Below are positions 24,363 through 30,079 of a stretch of 37,662 nt of DNA, in pieces. Location: contig CADAGC010000010.1 in NCBI GenBank assembly GCA_902787365.1, positions 1 to 37,662 on the forward strand, given 5' to 3'. The position numbers and the translations under genes are program-made. Under the pieces are notes generated by a model. The model had not been told where the DNA came from and did no database searches. It saw only the letters and a program-made list of their open reading frames with translations. Origin of the DNA: an uncultured Ruminococcus sp. (GTDB lineage: Bacteria > Bacillota > Clostridia > Oscillospirales > Ruminococcaceae). The number at the start of each line of letters is the position of its first letter. Positions within the stretch are counted from its first letter, which is position 1.

Positions 24363-25112
24363 TTACTTGAACCAGCCGCCTTCCTTATCGCCATTCATCT
24401 GACCGCCCCACAGGTAAATGCTGTAGTTCTCTGCTTTGCACTCCTCATCGCTGTCGGAATCGGTATAGATAGTGTTCCATGTGCCCTCACCGATAAAGTG
24501 TGCATCAGATTTTGCATTCGGGATATAAACGCCGTCTACATAAGATACCAGTATACCCTTTCTGTAAAGCTGCATCAGACGTACAGTACCGTCGGTGTTA
24601 TACACGATGACCAGACCGAAATTAGTCTTATTATCCTTTAAATACTTGCTGCAGTTATTGGTTGATGTATTGTACTTAAGAGGATTAACTTTCTTGCCTG
24701 TCTCCCATGTCTCGGAGAATGCTTCATCGAGACATCCTGCAATTACCTTATCAAGAGCCTGAGAGCTGCCGTTAGCAGCGCTTCCGCCTTCCTTATATAC
24801 TACCCAGCTGAAGTTTGTGAAAGCGCCTACCTTCTCGTACTTTCTTTCACTCATTTTCTTGTTTTTATCAAGATCCATATAGAGCACCTTGTTAAAGCCG
24901 CCGGAAGTATCATCATTGTTAAGCATAATATTTCTTACCAATGATGCCTCAACTGCATTCTTTATGGTCTTTGCATCTGCCACCGCAGCCTTGATCTTTG
25001 CTTCCTTAACGTAGCCTATGACTGTAGGAATAAGTATAGCTGCAAGTGTACCTATGATAGCGATAACAACTATCAGCTCAACGAGCGTAAAGCCTTTCTT
25101 CAATTTTTTCAT
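24363..25112 (-). CDS. Type IV pilin-like prepilin (orphan)
   Basis: An exported pseudopilin or pilin-like protein of 249 residues. The prepilin peptidase signature is clear: short basic leader MKKLKKG, cleavage before F, then FTLVELIVVIAIIGTLAA with the invariant Glu at +5 of the mature form, followed by a hydrophobic helix. The remaining 200 residues form an unrecognised globular domain. I chose ATG 25112 (AGGGGTG 6 nt upstream) over the ATG at 25223, which would add 37 residues before the leader. No pilus assembly genes are nearby. Ruminococcus albus is known to use pilin-like proteins to stick to cellulose, so an adhesion role beside the glucanases is possible. Confidence 0.88.
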   Translation of the reverse strand: MKKLKKGFTLVELIVVIAIIGTLAAILIPTVIGYVKEAKIKAAVADAKTIKNAVEASLVRNIMLNNDDTSGGFNKVLYMDLDKNKKMSERKYEKVGAFTNFSWVVYKEGGSAANGSSQALDKVIAGCLDEAFSETWETGKKVNPLKYNTSTNNCSKYLKDNKTNFGLVIVYNTDGTVRLMQLYRKGILVSYVDGVYIPNAKSDAHFIGEGTWNTIYTDSDSDEECKAENYSIYLWGGQMNGDKEGGWFK

Positions 25113-25194
25113 AGGATCACCCCTGTTCTTTCTTGAAAATTTTGCCCCTGCCGCTGCTTCTCGGCATGACGGGCAATATTCTTCCCTTGAATAC

Positions 25195-25223
25195 ATTATA
25201 TCACATTTCGGGAAATATTGCAA
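25195..25223 (-). promoter_or_regulatory. Proximal promoter of the pilin-like gene
   Basis: TTGCAA (25218-25223), 17 bp, extended TGA-TATAAT (-10 at 25195-25200) on the minus strand. The palindrome TCAAACGTTTGA (25239-25250) lies 15 bp upstream of the -35. Confidence 0.7.
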
Positions 25224-25238
25224 ATATTTGAATTGCCC

Positions 25239-25250
25239 TCAAACGTTTGA
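25239..25250. promoter_or_regulatory. LacI-type operator-like palindrome
   Basis: A perfect 12-bp palindrome TCAAACGTTTGA with a central CG, like operators of LacI/GalR/PurR-type regulators. It is upstream of the proximal pilin promoter. No regulator gene is in the window. Confidence 0.45.
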
Positions 25251-25392
25251 AATACTTAACTTTTACGCACAAAGTTATAAATATTAAATAATGAGCAGCA
25301 ATTACAAAAAATACAAATGAAAAAGTATCAATTATTTCATCACGGAAATGCCGTAATCATTGGGAAGAACGATAATGTATTTATCTATATTT

Positions 25393-25421
25393 ATTATATC
25401 GGGCGGTTTGCCCGAGTGTTA
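25393..25421 (-). promoter_or_regulatory. Possible distal promoter with dyad-filled spacer
   Basis: On the minus strand TATAAT (25393-25398) follows a 17-bp dyad TCGGGC-n5-GCCCGA (25399-25415) that exactly fills the spacer. The -35 position reads TAACAC. The fit of dyad to spacer suggests a repressor site, but the -35 is weak. Confidence 0.35.
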
Positions 25422-25538
25422 AACCCCTTGCTGGTAAAAAATGTTTAATATTCTGAGTTATGGTTATAAGTGTTAACTTCTGAATAAAATTTGAATTGTT
25501 AAATGATTTATAAGCAAACGTTTTCGTAAAAAATGCAT

Positions 25539-25573
25539 AAAAAAGAAGATGCAAGCCTTAAGCTTACATCTTC
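25539..25573 (-). terminator. Terminator after rubredoxin
   Basis: A GAAGATG-x-AAGC stem with its complement (25545-25556 and 25562-25573, one mismatch) is followed on the minus strand by six T. It lies 12 bp after the rubredoxin stop. Confidence 0.85.
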
Positions 25574-25584
25574 ATTGCCGATTT

Positions 25585-25743
25585 TTACTGTTCTTCAAAC
25601 TGATCCTTGCCGACGCCGCAGAGGGCACAGGCAAAATCCTCGGGCAGGTCTTCAAACTTGGTTCCGGGGGCTATTCCCATATCGGGTGCGCCCTTTTCCT
25701 CGTCGTATTCCCAGCCGCATACCGAGCAAGCATATACTGCCAT
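25585..25743 (-). CDS. Rubredoxin
   Basis: A 52-residue iron-sulfur electron carrier found mainly in anaerobes, where it serves in oxygen and peroxide reduction. The four iron ligands are two CxxC-type pairs: C6-S-V-C9-G-W near the start and C39-A-L-C42-G-V near the end. Between them are [18 protein letters not shown] and FEDLPEDF, the standard rubredoxin pattern. It is too short for many gene finders. AGGTG lies about 6 nt before the ATG. It has its own strong promoter inside the tail of the preceding phosphatase gene, a structured leader of about 125 nt, and its own terminator. Confidence 0.95.
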   Translation of the reverse strand: MAVYACSVCGWEYDEEKGAPDMGIAPGTKFEDLPEDFACALCGVGKDQFEEQ

Positions 25744-25795
25744 TCTCTCACACCTCGCTTTCGCTCATATTTTATATCAGTTATTATGTCCTTAT

Positions 25796-25868
25796 AAAAA
25801 AGGTAGGCTTGTTCGCAGATACGGAAAACCATTATTTCCAATCCATAAACGATACAGTGGCCTACATT
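25796..25868 (-). ncRNA. Candidate structured leader or small RNA before rubredoxin
   Basis: Starting at the predicted transcription start, the minus strand has GTAGGC (25860-25865) pairing with GCCTAC (25803-25808), followed at once by a run of six T (25796-25801). The 51-nt interior includes a second hairpin (TATGGA with TCCGTA). This is the shape of an attenuator, riboswitch or small RNA with its own terminator. I recognise no known RNA family, and there is no tRNA T-loop. Confidence 0.4.
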
Positions 25869-25874
25869 AGTAAT

Positions 25875-25903
25875 ATTATATCATATTCTCTTAAAAATGT
25901 CAA
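25875..25903 (-). promoter_or_regulatory. Consensus promoter of rubredoxin
   Basis: Perfect TTGACA (25898-25903), 17 bp, and TGA-TATAAT (-10 at 25875-25880) on the minus strand. The -35 overlaps the stop codon of the HAD phosphatase gene. Confidence 0.85.
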
Positions 25904-26550
25904 GTGAGCAGCAGATTTCTTAACTCACCTACCGTGTCAGCTATCACATCAGCCCCGTGAGACTCAAGAAACTCCCTGCCCCTGAAGCCGTAGGAAACGC
26001 CTATGCAACCTATGCCGCTGTTTTGCGCCGTCATTATATCGACATCTGAATCGCCTATATATATAGTATAGTCAGCCTCAGCGCCCAGCGCACGCATAAC
26101 TTCAAGCACGCTGTCGGGGGCGGGCTTTTTGCGTATGCCCTCACGCTCGCCTATGGCTATATCGAATATGCCGCCGAAATACTCCTCGCAGAGCTTTTTC
26201 ACGGCGTAGTCTGCCTTGTTGGATACAACAGCCGTGCGTATGCCGTTAGCTTTCAGCTCGCTCACAAGCTCGGGGATTCCCTCATAAGGCCTTGTCTTGT
26301 CCTTACAATGGGCAGAATAATAAGCTGTGAACGCCTCGTGCGTTCTCACAATATCTTCATCACTTACCCCGTCGGGGGTCGCACGCTCTATCAGCTTTCT
26401 GATGCCGTTGCCCACAAAGCGCCTTACCTCGTCTTTGGTGCGGGCAGGATAGCCGCAAGCCGCAAGTGCTGCATTTGCCGCATCTGCAAGGTCATCAAGG
26501 GTATCAAGTATCGTTCCGTCAAGGTCGAATATCACACATTTATATCTCAT
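25900..26550 (-). CDS. HAD-family phosphatase (phosphoglycolate phosphatase-like)
   Basis: A haloacid dehalogenase-superfamily phosphatase, subfamily IA, of the Gph/PpaX kind, hydrolysing a small phosphate ester. Motif I DLDGT (nucleophile D9, acid/base D11), a helical cap (about 17-85), motif II VVSNK, motif III KKPAPD and motif IV GDSDVD are all present. I chose ATG 26550, with GGAG 6 nt upstream, over the ATG at 26562, which shares a base with the upstream stop but has no good site. It lies directly after the C39-like gene and is probably cotranscribed with it. Substrate not determinable. Confidence 0.9.
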   Translation of the reverse strand: MRYKCVIFDLDGTILDTLDDLADAANAALAACGYPARTKDEVRRFVGNGIRKLIERATPDGVSDEDIVRTHEAFTAYYSAHCKDKTRPYEGIPELVSELKANGIRTAVVSNKADYAVKKLCEEYFGGIFDIAIGEREGIRKKPAPDSVLEVMRALGAEADYTIYIGDSDVDIMTAQNSGIGCIGVSYGFRGREFLESHGADVIADTVGELRNLLLT

Positions 26551-26561
26551 TTGCTTCTCCA

Positions 26562-27218
26562 TTATAAAGATTTTGTGCCGTCCTCCAGCACATATGCCAC
26601 GATCAGCCGCCTTGTGCCGATCACATCGCTTATGCTGTCATACTGCCTTGCACCTGTAACACTATTGTAACGGTTGTAGACATATATCTTGTCGTACTTC
26701 TTCTCAAAAGCCACGGTGTGCAGCCCCTTTGTGAAAAACAGCATATCCTTGAAGAAATTGCCTGTCTTTTCCGCTATCCAGAAGCCGAGAACGCCGCAGA
26801 CCTTGTTCTTATCGGCAAGGAACTCATCAGTCGCTGCAGCTGTATTAAAGGTCTTGTAGGGGTAGCCGTGAAAATCGTAGTAGCGGCCAAGCACCTTTGG
26901 CGATGTTCCGAAATAGCCTGATGACACAAACTTGTGCATTCTGTTTAGCTCAAACTCATAGATTATCTCAGGCAGCTGCACATCACGCCCTGTGAGCAGC
27001 ATAGTGTTGGCAACAGCTATCAGCTCACAGCCGCACCATTCGAGCGAGTGAGTGCCGTAGACGAGCTTTTTTATGTGCTCACCGCCCTGCCCGTGAAGCA
27101 TCTTGCCCTCAAGCCCGACAAATGCCGTCTTGTTAGCCTCGTAGTTTTGCACAGCTCTGTTTATTCTTGCCCGCCGCAGCCCATTGAACTGCTCGGGCAG
27201 GGTTATCCAATTTTTCAT
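26562..27218 (-). CDS. C39-like cysteine peptidase-fold protein
   Basis: A protein of 218 residues that fits the papain-like C39_2 family, though I am not certain. The block EWCGCELIAVANTML (C62/C64) resembles the nucleophile helix, GLHTVAF (H167) the histidine strand and IYVYNRYN (N182) the third polar residue. There is no signal peptide or membrane segment, unlike most C39_2 proteins, so it would be cytoplasmic. I chose ATG 27218 with AAAGGA 9 nt upstream. The in-frame ATG at 27251 has no site. It is preceded by a predicted leader of about 450 nt and followed by the HAD phosphatase. No bacteriocin or ABC transporter genes accompany it. Confidence 0.7.
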   Translation of the reverse strand: MKNWITLPEQFNGLRRARINRAVQNYEANKTAFVGLEGKMLHGQGGEHIKKLVYGTHSLEWCGCELIAVANTMLLTGRDVQLPEIIYEFELNRMHKFVSSGYFGTSPKVLGRYYDFHGYPYKTFNTAAATDEFLADKNKVCGVLGFWIAEKTGNFFKDMLFFTKGLHTVAFEKKYDKIYVYNRYNSVTGARQYDSISDVIGTRRLIVAYVLEDGTKSL

Positions 27219-27348
27219 AGTGGTTTTCCTTTCGGGGGTGCTCGGCCGCACGGGTCAAGTGCCGCCGATGAAGCGTTTGGCTTAAGGTAAGGTATGGCAC
27301 GGCGGCATCGAACAAATTGATTTCCGAATTATGCGTTGAGGTGTCATA

Positions 27349-27416
27349 CCGAAGGGGCTTGGGGGGCGCTGGTTTCAGCGGAGCTGAAACCGGAAAGCCC
27401 CCGCCCAACACTTCGG
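27349..27416. repeat. Long stepped palindrome
   Basis: Nested stems: CCGAAG/CTTCGG (27349-27354, 27411-27416), a GC-rich middle stem GGGGGC/GCCCCC and a perfect inner stem GGTTTCAGC/GCTGAAACC (27371-27379, 27383-27391) with a 3-nt loop. No T-run follows on either strand, so it is not a simple terminator. Confidence 0.7.
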
Positions 27417-27455
27417 GCTTGTTATAAACATCCTCTTAGCTAATAGCGTTCGGGC

Positions 27456-27516
27456 GGAACCCCTCCACCACCGCCACTCTGCGAGTGTCGGCGGTCCCCC
27501 TCACCTTTCAGGGGAG
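27456..27516 (+). repeat. REP-like palindromic unit, copy A
   Basis: Begins GGAACCCCTCC and ends TTCAGGGGAG, with an internal hairpin around ACCGCC...GGCGGT. Its ends are shared with copy B in inverted orientation. Gut Clostridia commonly carry similar intergenic units. Confidence 0.6.
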
Positions 27517-27568
27517 ACGAAATCATCAGCTAAGAGAGCTTATGTATACCCTTACGGCACTAATATGC

Positions 27569-27622
27569 CTCCCCTGAACGCATTATCAGCCTGCGGCTGA
27601 AAAAGCTCGACGGAGGGGTTCC
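27569..27622 (-). repeat. REP-like palindromic unit, copy B (inverted)
   Basis: Read on the minus strand it begins GGAACCCCTCC (27612-27622) and ends TTCAGGGGAG (27569-27578). Its internal hairpin TCAGCC-GCA-GGCTGA differs from copy A. Only the ends are conserved. Confidence 0.6.
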
Positions 27623-27672
27623 TCCCACATATTTCCGATTTGCCAACCATATTCCCCATTTTTCCCGCCTAT

Positions 27673-27701
27673 ATTATATCACATTTCGGCAGAAAAATCA
27701 A
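27673..27701 (-). promoter_or_regulatory. Promoter of the C39-like/HAD operon
   Basis: TTGATT (27696-27701), 17 bp, TGA-TATAAT (-10 at 27673-27678) on the minus strand. The predicted start near 27666 leaves a leader of about 450 nt before the chosen ATG. Confidence 0.65.
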
Positions 27702-27713
27702 TCGCTCTGCATA

Positions 27714-27740
27714 GGTTACAAAAAGGTTACAGCGATTACA
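27714..27740. promoter_or_regulatory. Direct heptamer repeats upstream of a promoter
   Basis: GGTTACA at 27714 and 27725 (11-bp period) and GATTACA at 27734, just upstream of the minus-strand -35. The spacing is like sites of OmpR/PhoB-type regulators; function inferred. Confidence 0.35.
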
Positions 27741-27852
27741 GACATATTACGGCATTTTTGCCATATACTGGTATATTTGCTGTTATCTTGCACTAATATA
27801 CTCCAAATCCTTTAGTTATATTGTCATTTCCGAGGAAAAATCCGCCAAAATG

Positions 27853-27881
27853 TTTACAGAGCGGTTAAAATGTGGTATAAT
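27853..27881 (+). promoter_or_regulatory. Promoter of the NlpC/P60 gene
   Basis: TTTACA (27853-27858), 17 bp, TGG-TATAAT (-10 at 27876-27881). Soon after the predicted start the leader has a hairpin TTCCCGC-n9-GCGGGAA (27910-27932) without a T-run. Confidence 0.75.
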
Positions 27882-27960
27882 GATAACTGTTAGAAAAAGT
27901 GAACCATTATTCCCGCCTGCTATTTGCGGGAAAAGAACAAAAGAGAGGAAATGATTTTTT

Positions 27961-29109
27961 ATGAAAGAAAGAACGATCGTCCGAACGTCGCTCTCCGTGG
28001 CGACAGCATTAGTATTTTCGTTATCAACGATAACCTGTGTGTGCGCAGACAATGACAGCCTGCCGCAGGCTCAGACGGGAGTAGTTACCACCGTTTGTGA
28101 AAGGCACAGCTTCTCAACACCGAGAATAACAAAAACAGCAACGCTTGAAAGCGAGGGAGAGAGAAAATACGCCTGCTCTGAATGCGGCGCTGTTAAAACC
28201 GAGATAATTCCGAGACTTACCGACATCAAGAACGCCGTTATAACAAATGTTTCATCAAAGGTTGCTTACACCGGCAAGTCGATACAGCCCCAGCCCACAG
28301 TTACATTAGGCGACAAGGAGCTTATACCCGGCAGAGATTATGTTATCATCTACGGCAGCAACACAAAGCCTGGCAAGGGTATCGTTACCATAGTCGGCAC
28401 AGGCAGCTACGGCGGCAAGCTCACCAAGAGCTTTATCATTCTCCCTGCAAGAAGCGGTATCGCTAAGATAAAGTCTTCAAAGGCTGCTACTGCTACAGTA
28501 AAGCTTAAAAAGACAGTAGGTGCAGACGGCTACAGGATAGCATACTCCACCAACAAGAAATTCAAAAAGGGCACAGTAAAGTATGTGACCGTAAAGGCAG
28601 ACAAGCTCACCGCAACTATCAAGAAACTCAAAGGCGGCAAGACATACTACATCAAGGCGCAGGCTTTCAAGACAGTAGGCGGCAAGAAGTACTACGGCAA
28701 ATACAGCACAGTCAAGAAAGTTACAATAAAGCAGACGACTTCGCAGCTGAGAGCTGCCAAGGTCAAGAAGGTATGCGACTACGGCATAGCTAATGCAGGC
28801 GGAGCATATATCTACTGCGGCTCGTCATTCAGAGCTACCGACTGCTCGGGTCTTACAATGCAGTGCTTTGCGCAGGTAGGCATAAACCTCCCCCACAATG
28901 CAGCAGCACAAGCTTCTTACGGCAGGGCGGTCAGCTACAACGAAATGCAGGCAGGCGATCTTATAATCTGCTGCGGCTACGGCCATGCGGCACTTTATAT
29001 AGGCAACGGCAAGTTCGTTCACGCATCAAACCCCTCAAAGGGCATAACGATCGAGCCTGTAAGCCAGCTTCAGTACTACGGCATAAACACGATAAGACGT
29101 CTTATATAA
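27961..29109 (+). CDS. Exported NlpC/P60 peptidoglycan hydrolase
   Basis: A secreted cell-wall endopeptidase of 382 residues. Signal peptide about 1-29. Residues 45-86 form a small Cys/His module (CERH and CSECG) ending in EIIPRL, a common linker domain in Clostridia surface proteins. Residues 90-160 are one MBG-like repeat (YTGKSIQPQPTV) and 165-257 a Lys-rich FN3-like domain, both like the end of the BspA-like protein. The C-terminus (about 265-382) is the NlpC/P60 domain with catalytic C295 (TDCSGLT), H342 (GHAALYIGNG) and H354 (FVHAS). AGAGGA is 12 nt upstream, a slightly long distance. It probably trims stem peptides in the wall. Confidence 0.93.
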   Translation: MKERTIVRTSLSVATALVFSLSTITCVCADNDSLPQAQTGVVTTVCERHSFSTPRITKTATLESEGERKYACSECGAVKTEIIPRLTDIKNAVITNVSSKVAYTGKSIQPQPTVTLGDKELIPGRDYVIIYGSNTKPGKGIVTIVGTGSYGGKLTKSFIILPARSGIAKIKSSKAATATVKLKKTVGADGYRIAYSTNKKFKKGTVKYVTVKADKLTATIKKLKGGKTYYIKAQAFKTVGGKKYYGKYSTVKKVTIKQTTSQLRAAKVKKVCDYGIANAGGAYIYCGSSFRATDCSGLTMQCFAQVGINLPHNAAAQASYGRAVSYNEMQAGDLIICCGYGHAALYIGNGKFVHASNPSKGITIEPVSQLQYYGINTIRRLI

Positions 29110-29115
29110 ATCACA

Positions 29116-29147
29116 AGGCAGCTCCCATAAGCGGGGGGCTGCTTTTT
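29116..29147 (+). terminator. Terminator after the NlpC/P60 gene
   Basis: Stem GCAGCTCCC (29118-29126) with GGG-GCTGC (to 29142), then five T. Confidence 0.8.
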
Positions 29148-29161
29148 CATATCTGCAAGGC

Positions 29162-29190
29162 TTGCAATATCCGCCGTTAAGTGTTATAAT
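29162..29190 (+). promoter_or_regulatory. Promoter of the SpoU methyltransferase gene
   Basis: TTGCAA (29162-29167), 17 bp, TGT-TATAAT (-10 at 29185-29190), 24 bp before the start codon. Confidence 0.65.
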
Positions 29191-29213
29191 ATTTTAGAAA
29201 AGGAGTTTTGAAA

Positions 29214-30032
29214 ATGCCGGAAATAATTAAGATAACAAGCCTTGAAGATAAAGACCTGCTGCCCTACCGCATCACCTCGGAGGTGCAGCTGCTGCGGTGG
29301 AACGAGCCGCAGGAAGGAATTTTCATAGCAGAAAGCCCCAAGGTCATACGCCGTGCCCTTGATGCGGGGTATGAACCGCTGTCGCTGCTTGTTCTGGATA
29401 AGTATGTAACAGGGCAGGCCGCTGATATAATCGAGCGCACGGACGGAATACCCGTCTACACATCAGATGAGGGCACTCTGTGCGCCATAACGGGCTTCAA
29501 GCTCACCCAAGGGGTGCTGTGCGCCATGCGCCGCAAAATGACCCCCGACCCCGCCGCACTTATTGGGAACGCCAAGCGCATAGCCGTGCTTGAAGACATA
29601 ATGAATCAGACGAACGTGGGGGCTGTCTTCCGCTCGGCGGCAGCTTTGGGCATTGACGCCGTGCTGCTGACACGTGCGAGCAGCGACCCGCTTTACCGCC
29701 GCTGTGTGAGGGTGAGCATGGGCACGGTGTTTCAGGTGCCGTGGGCGTATATGAGCGAGCCTGCGCCCGACTATGTAGGCTTTCTCAAAGCGCAGGGCTT
29801 CAAGACCGCCGCTATGGCGCTTCGTCACGATACGGTGAGCATTAGTGACGAAAGAGTCAAGAGCGAGGAGCGCCTTGCCATTATCCTCGGCACCGAGGGC
29901 GAGGGGCTAAAAGAGCAGACAATACTCTCCTGCGACTACACTATCAAGATACCCATGTCGCACGGAGTCGATTCCTTAAACGTCGCCGCTGCCAGCGCCG
30001 TGGCGTTTTGGGAGTTGGGAATAAGAGGTTAG
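29214..30032 (+). CDS. SpoU-family RNA 2'-O-methyltransferase
   Basis: A SPOUT-class enzyme that methylates ribose 2'-OH groups of tRNA or rRNA with S-adenosylmethionine. The three SpoU motifs are present in the C-terminal half: NVGAVFRSAAALG, IILGTEGEGL, and IPMSHGVDSLNVAAASAV, which form the trefoil knot. The N-terminal 100 residues resemble the substrate-binding domain of TrmH/RlmB relatives. I chose ATG 29214 (272 residues) because AGGAG is 8 nt upstream. A TTG at 29208 is too close to it. It is a single-gene transcript with its own promoter and terminator. The target base is not determinable. Confidence 0.9.
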   Translation: MPEIIKITSLEDKDLLPYRITSEVQLLRWNEPQEGIFIAESPKVIRRALDAGYEPLSLLVLDKYVTGQAADIIERTDGIPVYTSDEGTLCAITGFKLTQGVLCAMRRKMTPDPAALIGNAKRIAVLEDIMNQTNVGAVFRSAAALGIDAVLLTRASSDPLYRRCVRVSMGTVFQVPWAYMSEPAPDYVGFLKAQGFKTAAMALRHDTVSISDERVKSEERLAIILGTEGEGLKEQTILSCDYTIKIPMSHGVDSLNVAAASAVAFWELGIRG

Positions 30033-30043
30033 CGTTAAAGGTA

Positions 30044-30079
30044 AAGAGGTAAGAGCATAAGCCCTTACCTCTTATTTTT
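30044..30079 (+). terminator. Terminator between SpoU and DUF4132 genes
   Basis: A 10-bp stem AAGAGGTAAG with CTTACCTCTT (30044-30053, 30064-30073), then ATTTTT. It separates two converging genes. Confidence 0.8.

Larger units (their letters stand above)
25224..25540. other. AT-rich control region upstream of the pilin-like gene
   Basis: About 317 bp without a gene I can support. It holds the palindrome at 25239-25250, a possible distal promoter with a dyad spacer (25393-25421), and a partial second AAACGTTT match near 25514-25527. Otherwise it is very AT-rich with no conserved reading frame. Confidence 0.6.
27252..27960. other. Intergenic region of about 700 bp with palindromic elements
   Basis: No supported gene. 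From left to right it holds a long stepped palindrome (27349-27416), two inverted copies of a REP-like unit (27456-27622), a minus-strand promoter (27673-27701), short direct repeats (27714-27740), a plus-strand promoter (27853-27881) and a leader hairpin (27910-27932). The palindromes lie in the predicted leader of the C39-like gene. Confidence 0.7.

Noticed and set aside
25399-25415. Hairpin TCGGGC-n5-GCCCGA as a terminator
   Set aside because: No T-run on either strand; it fits a promoter spacer better, so it is treated as a possible operator.
25512-25528. Catabolite (cre) site
   Set aside because: The AAACGTTT core is present, but about three consensus positions mismatch and it is far from any start.
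25549-25797. Plus-strand open frame of 82 codons over the rubredoxin region
   Set aside because: The minus strand encodes a complete rubredoxin with all four cysteine ligands, a promoter and a terminator.
25796-25868. tRNA-like RNA before rubredoxin
   Set aside because: The 6-bp closing stem resembles an acceptor stem, but there is no T-loop GTTCRA, no anticodon arm and a T-run follows directly.
27133-27411. Open frame of 92 codons across the C39-like gene start
   Set aside because: It is Pro-rich, without a ribosome site, and reads through a palindrome and another gene.
27349-27622. CRISPR array
   Set aside because: The repeats are inverted, two in number and differ inside; no regular spacers and no cas genes.
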